Position numbers and translations under genes: made by a program. Below, piece after piece: positions 18,112 to 26,977 of a DNA stretch of 64,000 bases. The DNA is from Brevundimonas lutea (GTDB lineage: Bacteria; Pseudomonadota; Alphaproteobacteria; Caulobacterales; Caulobacteraceae). Positions within the stretch are counted from its first letter, which is position 1. Each line of letters starts with the position of its first letter. The notes under the pieces are model-generated. The model searched no databases, was not told the origin of the DNA, and saw only the letters and a program-made list of their open reading frames with translations. The stretch lies in the NCBI RefSeq assembly GCF_003704105.1, contig NZ_QUOQ01000005.1:186001-250000 (forward strand), read 5' to 3'.

Positions 18112-19155
18112 GTGACCCTGACCAACGCCGCCATCCGCAAGCTTCAGGACGCGCCCGCGCCGGACCTGGTCACGCGCCCGGCGATCGCCAGCCTGGTCGA
18201 GGCCTACCGGAAGCGGCTGGACGACGCCGCCCCTCACGACGAGGGCGGCTTCGCCCGCGCCATGGGCCGTCGGGCCGTGGCCGAACACGCCGACTCCGCC
18301 AACGCCCAGCACTACGAACTGCCCGCCCGGTTCTTCGAACTGTGTCTGGGGCCGCGCCTGAAATACTCCTGTTGCCTGTATGAGGGCGCTGAGACCCTGG
18401 AGTACGCCGAGGTCCGGGCGCTGGAGGAAACCTGCGCCCATGCCGATCTTCACGACGGCCAGGACGTTCTCGAACTGGGCTGCGGCTGGGGCTCGCTCAG
18501 CCTGTGGATGGCCGAGCGCTATCCGAACAGTCGGATCACCGCCGTCTCGAATTCGGCCTCGCAGCGGGCTCACATCGAGGCGCGGGCCGAAGCCGCTGGC
18601 CTGACCAACCTGCGGGTCATCACTCAGGACATGAACGATTTCCACGGCGTCGACGGGGCCGACGGCCAGAGCCGGACCTTCGACCGCATCGTCTCGGTCG
18701 AGATGTTCGAGCACATGGCCAACTGGCGCATCCTGCTGACGCGCTGCCGGTCCTGGCTGCGACCCGACGGCCGGATGTTCATCCACGTCTTCAGCCACCG
18801 CGACGCCCCCTACCGGTTCGACCACACCCAGTCCGACGACTTCATCGCCCAGCATTTCTTCACTGGCGGGATCATGCCCAGCCACGGCCTGATCCGGCAT
18901 TTCTCGGATCTGCTGGCGGTCGAGGAGGACTGGACCTGGCCCGGCGAGAACTATCGCCGCACCGCCGACGACTGGCTGAAGAACATGGACCGGAACAAAT
19001 CCGAGGTCCGCGACCTGATGGCCCAGACCTATGGCGACGACGCCGCCCTGTGGACGCGTCGCTGGCGGCGCTTCTTCATGGCCACCGCCGGGCTGTTCGG
19101 CGACGACGAGGGCCGGACCTGGGGCGTCAGCCACTATCGACTGAAACCGGTGTGA
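18112..19155 (+). CDS. Cyclopropane-fatty-acyl-phospholipid synthase family methyltransferase
   Basis: SAM-dependent enzyme (347 residues from GTG 18112) that methylates acyl chains of membrane phospholipids. The SAM-binding motif is VLELGCGWGSLSLWMAE. Family motifs include KYSCCLYEGAETLEYAE and VEMFEHMANWR. It may make cyclopropane or other methylated fatty acids. GTG 18112 overlaps the stop of a five-codon frame with a strong ribosome-binding site, so start choice may involve coupling. An upstream in-frame start would add residues with no homology. DUF2177 follows 13 bases later. Confidence 0.86.
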   Translation: MTLTNAAIRKLQDAPAPDLVTRPAIASLVEAYRKRLDDAAPHDEGGFARAMGRRAVAEHADSANAQHYELPARFFELCLGPRLKYSCCLYEGAETLEYAEVRALEETCAHADLHDGQDVLELGCGWGSLSLWMAERYPNSRITAVSNSASQRAHIEARAEAAGLTNLRVITQDMNDFHGVDGADGQSRTFDRIVSVEMFEHMANWRILLTRCRSWLRPDGRMFIHVFSHRDAPYRFDHTQSDDFIAQHFFTGGIMPSHGLIRHFSDLLAVEEDWTWPGENYRRTADDWLKNMDRNKSEVRDLMAQTYGDDAALWTRRWRRFFMATAGLFGDDEGRTWGVSHYRLKPV

Positions 19156-19168
19156 AGGAGCGCCCCGA

Positions 19169-19582
19169 ATGATCAAATACGTCGCGGCCTATCTCGGCGC
19201 TGGCCTGACCTTCGCCATCATCGACGCTGTGTGGCTGACCACCATGACGCCGCGTCTCTACAAGCCGATCATCGGTCCCATCCTGGCCGCCAAACCGGAC
19301 ATGACGGCGGCGGTGATCTTCTACCTGGTCTCCATCGCCGGCACCGTCTTCCTGGCCATCGACCCGGCGCTGCGCGAAGGCTCCTGGACGCGGGCGCTGC
19401 TGAACGGCGCGGTGCTGGGGTTCATCGCCTACGCCACCTACGACCTGACCAATCAGGCGACGCTCAGCGTCTGGTCGTGGAAACTGACCCTCACCGACAT
19501 CGTCTGGGGCACGGTCCTGACCGGAACCTCGGCGCTCGGCGGCTATTTCGCCGCCCGCTGGGCCGAGGGGCGCTGGGGGTAG
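19169..19582 (+). CDS. DUF2177 membrane protein
   Basis: Small integral membrane protein of 137 residues with about four helices. The family pattern is clear: an N-terminal YVAAYLGAGLTFAIIDAVWL helix, RLYKPIIGPIL, and YATYDLTNQATL near the third helix. Function is unknown. DUF2177 genes commonly accompany CFA-like and DUF1365 genes, and this one follows the CFA-like gene in the same operon. Confidence 0.88.
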   Translation: MIKYVAAYLGAGLTFAIIDAVWLTTMTPRLYKPIIGPILAAKPDMTAAVIFYLVSIAGTVFLAIDPALREGSWTRALLNGAVLGFIAYATYDLTNQATLSVWSWKLTLTDIVWGTVLTGTSALGGYFAARWAEGRWG

Positions 19583-19626
19583 GCCACGAGGTGGAGGGGG
19601 CTGGCCCGCCGCGCTAGACACGGGGC

Positions 19627-22600
19627 ATGGCTGACCTCTCCACTCCCGGCTGGCGTTTCTGGATCGATCGCGGCGGCACCTTCACCGATGTCGTGGCGCG
19701 GGCGCCGGACGGGCGGATCACGGTCGAGAAGCTGCTGTCGGAGAATCCGGAGCGCTACCGCGACGCGGCCGTGGCCGGGATCCGCAAGGTGCTGGGGCTG
19801 GGCTCCGACGAACGGCCCGCGCCTGGTCTGATCGCCCAGGTCCGCATGGGCACCACGGTCGCCACCAATGCCCTGCTGGAGAGAAAGGGCGAGGCCACCG
19901 CCCTGGCCATCACCCGCGGGTTCGGCGACGCCCTGGCCATCGGCTGGCAGGCCCGCCCCGACATCTTCGCCCGAGAGATCGTCAAGCCCGAGGCGCTCTA
20001 TCGCACGGTCGTCGAGATCGACGAACGAGTGGCCGAGGATGGCGCGGTCCTGACCCCTCTCCACGAGGCGGCGGTGCTTCGCGCTTTCGAGGCGGCCCGG
20101 GCCGAGGGCTGCAGGGGGCTGGCCATCGTCCTCATGCACGGCTGGAAACATCCCGAGCACGAGCGCCGCCTGGGCGCCCTGGCCCGCCGCGTCGGCTTCA
20201 GCCAGGTCTCGCTCAGCCACCAGGTCGCGCCGCTGATCAAGCTGATCGGACGCGGCGACACCACCGTGATCGACGCCTATCTGTCGCCGGTGCTGCGGCG
20301 CTATGTCGACCAGGTGGCCGAGGAGCTCGGTCCCGACACGCCGCTGCTGTTTCTCCAGTCCTCGGGCGGCCTGACCGACGCCCAGGCGTTCCAAGGCAAG
20401 GACGCGATCCTGTCCGGCCCGGCCGGCGGCGTGGTCGGCATGGCCCGCACCGCCGAGGCCGCGGGCCATCGCCGGGTCATCGGCTTCGACATGGGCGGCA
20501 CCTCGACCGACGTCAGCCACTACGCCGGCGATTTCGAGCGGATCACCGACAGCGTGGTGGCCGGCGTCCGCCTGCGCGCGCCCATGCTGGCGATCGAGAC
20601 CGTGGCGGCGGGCGGCGGCTCCATCTGCCGGTTCGACGGCCAGAGGCTGCGGGTCGGACCTGAATCCGCCGGGGCCGATCCCGGCCCGGCCTGTTATCGG
20701 CGCGGCGGTCCGCTGACCGTCACCGACTGCAACCTGCTGCTCGGTCGTCTGCGCCCGGAGCGGTTCCCGGCCGTGTTCGGTCCGAACGGCGACCAGCCGC
20801 TCGACCCCGAGGTCGTCCGCAGGCGCTTTGACGCCTTGGCCGCCGAGGTCGCCGCCGCCACCGGCCGACCCGCCGATTCGCTCGATCTGGCCGAGGGTTT
20901 CCTCGCCATCGCCGTCCAGCACATGGCCGAGGCCATCAAGTCGATCTCGATCCAGCGCGGTCACGACGTCACCGCCTATGTGCTCAACTGTTTCGGCGGC
21001 GCCGGCGGCCAGCACGCCTGCGGCGTGGCCGACGCCTTGGGCATGACCGAGGTGCTGGTCCACCCCCTGGCCGGGGTGCTGTCGGCCTATGGAATGGGCC
21101 TCGCCGACGTCTCGGTGATCCGTCAACAGACCGTCGCCCTGCCGCTCGACGCCGGTTCCGACGCCGGGGCGAGGGCCGCCGCCGAGACCTTGGCTTCAGA
21201 GGCCGAGGCCGCTCTGGCTGCCCAGGGCCACACCTTCGATCAGACCGAAACCCGCATTCGCGCCGAGGTCAAATACGCCGGGTCGGACACAGCGCTGAGC
21301 CTCGACTTCGTGGGAGCCGAGGCCCTGGGCGCCGCCTTCGACGCCGAGCACCGGGCCCGCTACGGCTTCGTCTCCCCGGCCACGCCGCGCGTCATCGAAG
21401 CCCTTTCGGCCGAGGCCCTGGGCCGACAGACGATCGAGGCCGCCCTCGCCGGGTCGAGCCCGGCCACGCCGGAGCCGGAGGTGACCCATCCGCTCCATAT
21501 CGGCGGCCGAACCCAGTCTGCGCCCTTTCTCGACCGCGCCTCCCTGACCGGCGGGCGCGCCGTCGACGGTCCGGCGGTAGTCCTCGACGCCACCTCCGCG
21601 ACCCTGGTCGAGCCCGGCTGGCGCGCCAGCCTGAACCCCGGCGGCGATCTGGTGCTGAAGCGGGTCGAGGCCCCGCCCACCCGCGCCGCCGTCGGCACGG
21701 CGGTCGACCCCGTCATGCTGGAGATCTTCAACAGCCGCTTCATGGCCGCCGCCGAGCAGATGGGTGTGGCGCTTCAGGCCACGGCCTATTCGGTCAACAT
21801 CAAGGAGCGGCTCGACTTCTCCTGCGCCGTGTTCGACGCCTCGGGCGCCCTTATCGCCAACGCGCCGCACATCCCTGTCCACCTCGGTTCGATGGGCGAG
21901 AGCGTGCGCGCCATCATGCGGTCGCGCGGCGCGACGATCCGCCCGGGTCAGGCCTTCATGCTGAACGCCCCCTACAACGGCGGCACCCACCTGCCCGACA
22001 TCACGGTGATCCAGCCGGTGTTCCTGTCCGAGGCGGACGACGCGCCGGCCTTCTGGACCGCCGCGCGGGGTCACCACGCCGATGTCGGCGGCCTGACCCC
22101 CGGCTCCATGCCCGCGCTCAGCACCTCGGTGGAGGAGGAGGGCGTGCTGATCGACGACGTCGAGATTGTCCACAAGGGCGTCATTGTCGAGGAGCGCATT
22201 CGCCAAATTCTCTCATCCGGCCCCTGGCCCGCGCGCAATCCGGATCAGAACCTCGGCGACCTGAAGGCCCAGATCGCGGCCTGTCGGCGCGGCGCCGACG
22301 AGCTGATCGGCATGGTGGCGATGTTCGGTCGCGAGGTTGTCCAGTCCTATATGGGCCACGTTCAGGACAATGCCGAACAGGCCGTCCGCCGCGCCATCTC
22401 CGCGCTGAAACCCGGCCTCTTCGCCTATGAGATGGACGACGGCGCCGTGGTCCGGGTCGCCGTCTCGGTCGACACGCAAGCCGGCTCCGCCGTAATCGAC
22501 TTCACCGGCACAAGCACGCAAAGACCGAACAATTTCAACGCTCCCCTGGCCATCACCCGCGCCGCCGTCCTCTACGTGTTCCGCACCCTGGTCGACGACA

Positions 22601-23235
22601 CCATTCCCCTGAACGAAGGCTGCCTCAAGCCGCTGACCCTGATCGTGCCCGAGGGCTCGATGCTGAATCCGCGCTACCCCGCCGCTGTCGTCGCCGGCAA
22701 TGTCGAAACCAGTCAGGTGGTGGTTGACGCCCTCTACGGCGCCCTCGGCGTCCTGGCCGCCAGCCAGGGGACGATGAACAACCTGACCTTTGGCGACGCG
22801 ACCCGCCAGTATTACGAAACCATCGCCGGCGGGGCGGGGGCCGGGCCCAACTTCGACGGCGCCCCGGCGGTCCAGACCCACATGACCAACAGCCGCCTGA
22901 CCGATCCCGAGGTGCTGGAGACCCGCTTTCCGGTGCGGCTGGAAGAGTTCTCTATTCGGCGCGGCTCCGGGGGAGCAGGCGCGCACCGGGGCGGCGACGG
23001 CGCGGTGCGGCGGCTCACGTTCCTGGAACCCATGACGGCCTCGATCCTGTCGAACCGCCGCCGCGTACCGCCCTTCGGTCAGGCGGGCGGTGAGGCGGGC
23101 GCGTTGGGCGTCAACTGTGTGCGGCGCGCGGACGGCGCGGTCGAGCCGCTGGGTGCGACCGCGCGGATCGAGATGGAGCCGGGCGATAGCCTGGAGATCG
23201 AAACGCCGGGCGGCGGTGGCTTCGGCCCGGTCTAG
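19627..23235 (+). CDS. 5-oxoprolinase / hydantoinase family, HyuA-HyuB fusion
   Basis: ATP-dependent amidohydrolase of 1202 residues, the full single-chain length of 5-oxoprolinases that open 5-oxo-L-proline to glutamate. The N-terminal HyuA half (about 1-690) has [29 protein letters not shown] and the phosphate-binding [12 protein letters not shown]. The C-terminal HyuB half (about 695-1200) has [23 protein letters not shown] and the glycine-rich ending. Other hydantoin or acetone-type substrates cannot be excluded. It ends tail to tail with the next gene, sharing a CTAG at the stop codons. Confidence 0.9.
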   Translation: MADLSTPGWRFWIDRGGTFTDVVARAPDGRITVEKLLSENPERYRDAAVAGIRKVLGLGSDERPAPGLIAQVRMGTTVATNALLERKGEATALAITRGFGDALAIGWQARPDIFAREIVKPEALYRTVVEIDERVAEDGAVLTPLHEAAVLRAFEAARAEGCRGLAIVLMHGWKHPEHERRLGALARRVGFSQVSLSHQVAPLIKLIGRGDTTVIDAYLSPVLRRYVDQVAEELGPDTPLLFLQSSGGLTDAQAFQGKDAILSGPAGGVVGMARTAEAAGHRRVIGFDMGGTSTDVSHYAGDFERITDSVVAGVRLRAPMLAIETVAAGGGSICRFDGQRLRVGPESAGADPGPACYRRGGPLTVTDCNLLLGRLRPERFPAVFGPNGDQPLDPEVVRRRFDALAAEVAAATGRPADSLDLAEGFLAIAVQHMAEAIKSISIQRGHDVTAYVLNCFGGAGGQHACGVADALGMTEVLVHPLAGVLSAYGMGLADVSVIRQQTVALPLDAGSDAGARAAAETLASEAEAALAAQGHTFDQTETRIRAEVKYAGSDTALSLDFVGAEALGAAFDAEHRARYGFVSPATPRVIEALSAEALGRQTIEAALAGSSPATPEPEVTHPLHIGGRTQSAPFLDRASLTGGRAVDGPAVVLDATSATLVEPGWRASLNPGGDLVLKRVEAPPTRAAVGTAVDPVMLEIFNSRFMAAAEQMGVALQATAYSVNIKERLDFSCAVFDASGALIANAPHIPVHLGSMGESVRAIMRSRGATIRPGQAFMLNAPYNGGTHLPDITVIQPVFLSEADDAPAFWTAARGHHADVGGLTPGSMPALSTSVEEEGVLIDDVEIVHKGVIVEERIRQILSSGPWPARNPDQNLGDLKAQIAACRRGADELIGMVAMFGREVVQSYMGHVQDNAEQAVRRAISALKPGLFAYEMDDGAVVRVAVSVDTQAGSAVIDFTGTSTQRPNNFNAPLAITRAAVLYVFRTLVDDTIPLNEGCLKPLTLIVPEGSMLNPRYPAAVVAGNVETSQVVVDALYGALGVLAASQGTMNNLTFGDATRQYYETIAGGAGAGPNFDGAPAVQTHMTNSRLTDPEVLETRFPVRLEEFSIRRGSGGAGAHRGGDGAVRRLTFLEPMTASILSNRRRVPPFGQAGGEAGALGVNCVRRADGAVEPLGATARIEMEPGDSLEIETPGGGGFGPV

Positions 23236-23666
23236 CGGCCGGGGATCAGACTCTGGCCGAACAGGGCGGCGATCACCAGCGACAGGATCGACATCACGAA
23301 GCTGGCCACCGCCAGGCCGAAGGTCCACCAGAAGGTGTTCAGCCGCAGCCGCATGTAGGTGAAGCGCAGCGCCTCCAGTTCCGGATTACGGCTGCGAGCC
23401 GTCGGCGGCATTTCGCGCAGGAAGGCGACCACGCCGCCATGATGGGCCCAGTATCGGCCGGCGTTGGTCAGGCTGATCTCCGTGCGGGCCTCATCGACAT
23501 GCTTCGCCAGCTTCTGGGCGACCAGCAGGTCGCCGGCCTCCTTGCGCCGCGCCAGGGTCTCCGGCGCGGCATCGTCGCCGCCGAAGATGGAGCCGTCCCC
23601 GGCGTAGGCGGCGCTCAGCAGCGCGTCGGCGGCGTCCTCGACCGTCGGTGCGGGCATCTCGCTCAT
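23232..23666 (-). CDS. Uncharacterised protein with C-terminal membrane helix
   Basis: Not recognised. The 144-residue protein has a soluble, Ala/Glu-rich part (1-105) and one or two hydrophobic stretches at about 112-135 ([21 protein letters not shown]). The middle region ([23 protein letters not shown]) looks like a winged-helix fragment. Its ATG overlaps the stop of the dehydrogenase (ATGA), so the two are co-translated, and its stop overlaps the 5-oxoprolinase stop on the other strand. Confidence 0.65.
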   Translation of the reverse strand: MSEMPAPTVEDAADALLSAAYAGDGSIFGGDDAAPETLARRKEAGDLLVAQKLAKHVDEARTEISLTNAGRYWAHHGGVVAFLREMPPTARSRNPELEALRFTYMRLRLNTFWWTFGLAVASFVMSILSLVIAALFGQSLIPGR

Positions 23667-25111
23667 GACAGGTTCAGGGTCACGGCCTTCACGTCGACGT
23701 ACTCGTCGATGCCCAGGGTCGAGCCCTCGCGCCCGTAGCCCGACTGTTTGACTCCGCCGAAGGGGGCTACGGCGGTGGAGACCATGCCGGCGTTGACGCC
23801 CACGATGCCGTTCTCCAGCCCGCGCGCCACTCGCATGGCCCGGTCCAGATCGCGAGTGAAGACGAAGGAGGCCAGACCGAAGTCGGAATCGTTTGCCTTC
23901 TCCAGCACCTCGGCCTCGCTGTTGAAGGCGAAGACCGGGACCAGCGGCCCGAACGTCTCCTCGCGGCGGAACAGAGTGTCGTCACCGCCCAGGGTCACGG
24001 TCGGCTGGAAGAACCGCCCGCCGCGCTCGTGACGATCGCCGCCGGTCAGCACCTTGGCGCCGTCGCCCCTCAGCGCCTTCAGGTGCGCCTCGACCTTGTC
24101 GATCGCCTTGTCCTCGATCAGGGGACCGACCTTCACATCGGCGTCGAAGGCGTTCCCGACCTTGAGCTCGGCCACCTTGGCCGCCAGAGTCTCTGCGTAG
24201 GCCTCGGCCACCGACGCCTCGACATAGACGCGGTTGGGACAGACGCAGGTCTGCCCTGAGTTGCGAAATTTCCCCTTGATCGTCTCGGACACGGCCAGAT
24301 CCAGATCGGCGTCGGCGAAGACGATCAGGGGCGCCGCCCCGCCCAGCTCCATCGACAGTCGCTTGAGGGTCGGGGCGCACTGTTCGGCCAGCTTTCGTCC
24401 CACGGGGGTCGACCCAGTGAAGCTCAGCTTACGAATCAACGGCGAGGCCGTCAGGACGCCGCCGATGGTCGCTGCATCGCCGGTGACGACGCTGAGCGCG
24501 CCCTTGGGAAGCCCCGCCTGATAGGCCAGTTCGACCAGGGCGATGGCGGTGAAGGGCGTCTGGGAGGCCGGCTTGACCACGGCGGTGCAGCCCGCCGCGA
24601 AGGCCGGGCCCAGCTTTCGTGTCAGCATCGCCGCGGGAAAATTCCACGGCGTGATCATGGCGCACGGTCCGACCGCCTCCCTGAAGGTGACGATGACATG
24701 GCCCAGCGGGCTGTCCTGGCTCTGGCCGATCAGGCGTTCCGCCTCGCCGGCGAACCATTTGATGAAGCTGTTGGCGTAGGTGACCTCGCCCTTGGCCTCG
24801 GCGAAGGGCTTGCCGTTCTCCAGCGACATCAGGGCTGCCAGCCCCTCTGTGTTGTCGTCGATCAACCGCGCCCAGTCGCGCAGGATGGCCGCGCGCTGGT
24901 GCGGATCCGAAGTCGACCAGTCGCCAAACGCATCGTGCGCCGCCTGAATGGCCCGCTCGGTTTCGAGGGCGCCGAGATCGGGCACATGGCCGATGGTCTC
25001 TCCGGTGGCCGGATCGTCGACGGCGATCGTCTTGGACGCCGTGACCACGTCGCCCGCGATGAGGGCGTGCTCGCGGATCAGCTTCAGGCCGGCGTCGCGG
25101 GGAGAGGTCAT
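23663..25111 (-). CDS. gabD: NAD(P)-dependent succinate-semialdehyde dehydrogenase
   Basis: Aldehyde dehydrogenase superfamily enzyme of 482 residues, closest to GabD, which oxidises succinate semialdehyde to succinate. Motifs are the general base in MELGGAAP, the catalytic cysteine in NSGQTCVCPNRVYV and the cofactor region ITPWNFPAAM. The CVCPNR neighbourhood, with the second cysteine two residues on, is typical of GabD and related semialdehyde dehydrogenases. No gabT was seen nearby. First gene of a pair with the small membrane protein. Confidence 0.87.
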   Translation of the reverse strand: MTSPRDAGLKLIREHALIAGDVVTASKTIAVDDPATGETIGHVPDLGALETERAIQAAHDAFGDWSTSDPHQRAAILRDWARLIDDNTEGLAALMSLENGKPFAEAKGEVTYANSFIKWFAGEAERLIGQSQDSPLGHVIVTFREAVGPCAMITPWNFPAAMLTRKLGPAFAAGCTAVVKPASQTPFTAIALVELAYQAGLPKGALSVVTGDAATIGGVLTASPLIRKLSFTGSTPVGRKLAEQCAPTLKRLSMELGGAAPLIVFADADLDLAVSETIKGKFRNSGQTCVCPNRVYVEASVAEAYAETLAAKVAELKVGNAFDADVKVGPLIEDKAIDKVEAHLKALRGDGAKVLTGGDRHERGGRFFQPTVTLGGDDTLFRREETFGPLVPVFAFNSEAEVLEKANDSDFGLASFVFTRDLDRAMRVARGLENGIVGVNAGMVSTAVAPFGGVKQSGYGREGSTLGIDEYVDVKAVTLNLS

Positions 25112-25148
25112 GGGTCCATCCTGGGCTTCGGGGATGGACCCTGAACGC

Positions 25149-26843
25149 TCAGGTCCCGATCGTGTTCAGGTCGCGGCCCCGGGTTTCGGGCAGCCAGATC
25201 AGGGCGACCACAAGGGCGATGGCGGTGAAGGCGACCGAATACCACAGGCCGAAATAGATGTTTCCCGACGCCGCCACGAGGGCGAAGCTGGCCGCCGGCA
25301 GCAACCCGCCGACCCAGCCCGTGCCGATGTTGTACGGCAGGCTCATGGCCGTATAGCGCACCCGTGTTGGGAACAGTTCGACCAGGGCCGCCGCTTGAGG
25401 ACCATAGACGGCGGTGGCCGCCACCATGAAGATCATCAGGATCAGGAACACCAGCGGCAGGTTGGCCCGCTCGGGATCGGCCCGCTCCGGATAGCCGGCC
25501 GAGGCCAGGGCGGTTCGGATGCGGCCATCGACCGCCGTCCGGGTCTGAGCAAGGGCCGCCGCATCGAGCCCGGCCCCTTCTGCCGACTGAACCGCCACGC
25601 CGCCGACCTGAACCACGGCCAGGGATCCCGCCGGCGCGGCCCGGTTTTCATAGGTGACCCCGGCGTTGGACAGCACCTGTTTGGCCAGGTCGCACGATGA
25701 AGCGAAGGCGGCCTTGCCGACCGGATCGAACTGAACCGCGCAGGTGGCGGGATCGGCGATGACCGTCACCGGCGCGCGGACCTGGGCCTCCGCCAGCGCT
25801 GGATTGGCCGCCTGGACCAAGGCCTGGAAGCCGGGAAAATAGGCCGCGAGCGCCAGCACCATGCCGAACAGCATCACCGGCTTCCGGCCGACCTTGTCCG
25901 ACAGCCAGCCAAAGAACACGTACAGGAAGGCCGAACAGGCGGTGACGGCAAGCACCAGCAGGTCGACCGTGGCCACGTCCAGCTTGATGACCCGCTCCAT
26001 GAAGAAGCGGGTGTAAAAGTACCCGCAGTACCAGACGGCCCCTTGGGCGAACATCACGCCGACCAGGGCGATCAGCACGAAGCGGCCGTTGCGCCAGGTG
26101 CCGAAAGCCTCGCGATAGGGCGCGCGGCGGTCGTTGTCCCCGGCCTCGGCTTCCATGCGGCGATAGGCCGGGCTCTCGTTGAGCTTCAGCCGGATCCACA
26201 GCGAGATGGCGAGAAGCGGCAGCGACAGCAGAAAGGGGATGCGCCAGCCCCATTCGTCGAACGCCTCTGACCCGACGATCAACCGCGTGACGATGATCAC
26301 CACCAGCGCCATGATCAGGCCCATGGCCGCCGTGGTCTGGATCCAGCCGGTCAGAAAACCGCGCTTCCTGTCGGGCGCGTGCTCGGCGACATAGATGGCC
26401 GCTCCGCCATATTCGCCACCCAGCGCGAAGCCTTGCAGGATGCGCAGCAAGACCAGCAGGATCGGCGCGGCCATGCCGATGGTGTCATAGTCGGGCAGGA
26501 CGCCGATCAGGACCGTCGCCACGCCCATCAGGCTGATGGTCACCAAGAAGGTGGTCTTGCGTCCCGTTCGGTCGCCGAACCAGCCGAACACCAGGGCGCC
26601 CAGCGGCCGCACCACGAAGCCGACGCCGAAGGTCAGAAGCGCCAGGATGTATGCGGTCGCCTCGCCCACGTCGGCATAGAAGTGGCGCGCGATCACGGCC
26701 GCCAGCGAGCCGAAGATGAAGAAATCGTACCATTCGAAGGCGGTGCCGGCCGCCGAGGCCGTGACAACCGTCTTCAGGCCAGGATCCTTGTCGGACCCGC
26801 CCACGTCCGCGCGCGCCGAGCCGCCCGACTGATCCGTCCCCAT
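25149..26843 (-). CDS. MFS transporter, metabolite:H+ symporter (MHS) type
   Basis: Inner-membrane transporter of 564 residues from the MHS branch that includes proline/betaine, alpha-ketoglutarate and shikimate permeases. N-terminal motifs are TAFEWYDFFIFGSLAA, VVRPLGALVFGWFGDRTGRK and ALGGEYGGAA. Between helices 9 and 10 is an insertion of about 110 residues (ALVQAANPAL to ERANLPLV) with two cysteines, probably outside the membrane; standard members lack it. Substrate unknown. It is a single gene with 37 bases before gabD. Confidence 0.88.
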   Translation of the reverse strand: MGTDQSGGSARADVGGSDKDPGLKTVVTASAAGTAFEWYDFFIFGSLAAVIARHFYADVGEATAYILALLTFGVGFVVRPLGALVFGWFGDRTGRKTTFLVTISLMGVATVLIGVLPDYDTIGMAAPILLVLLRILQGFALGGEYGGAAIYVAEHAPDRKRGFLTGWIQTTAAMGLIMALVVIIVTRLIVGSEAFDEWGWRIPFLLSLPLLAISLWIRLKLNESPAYRRMEAEAGDNDRRAPYREAFGTWRNGRFVLIALVGVMFAQGAVWYCGYFYTRFFMERVIKLDVATVDLLVLAVTACSAFLYVFFGWLSDKVGRKPVMLFGMVLALAAYFPGFQALVQAANPALAEAQVRAPVTVIADPATCAVQFDPVGKAAFASSCDLAKQVLSNAGVTYENRAAPAGSLAVVQVGGVAVQSAEGAGLDAAALAQTRTAVDGRIRTALASAGYPERADPERANLPLVFLILMIFMVAATAVYGPQAAALVELFPTRVRYTAMSLPYNIGTGWVGGLLPAASFALVAASGNIYFGLWYSVAFTAIALVVALIWLPETRGRDLNTIGT

Positions 26844-26923
26844 CCGATCTTCCCCGATCGTCTTTTCACCAGCCTTAGACCGGCCGGCTCGGGTTGGGGA
26901 GGGGCCGCGACGGTGGGCGAGAA

Positions 26924-26957
26924 AAAACCCCGCCGCACCGAGGCGCGACGGGGTTTT
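26924..26957 (-). terminator. Rho-independent terminator after the M16 protease gene
   Basis: A hairpin with arms AAAACCCCG and CGGGGTTTT around a GC-rich loop lies 20 bases after the M16 stop. On the minus strand the right-hand arm leads into the T-run from the A tract at 26922-26927. The symmetrical A/T flanks would also allow action in the other direction. The MFS gene starts 80 bases further on, so the two genes are separate units. Confidence 0.8.
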
Positions 26958-26977
26958 CAGAGACGTCGATCAGACGA

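Noticed and set aside
18064..19176. Long reading frame opposite the CFA-like gene
   Set aside because: Its codons are the mirror image of the high-G+C third-position bias of the real gene. The product is Gly/Val/Asp/His-rich without any family motif, and the + strand gene is firmly identified.
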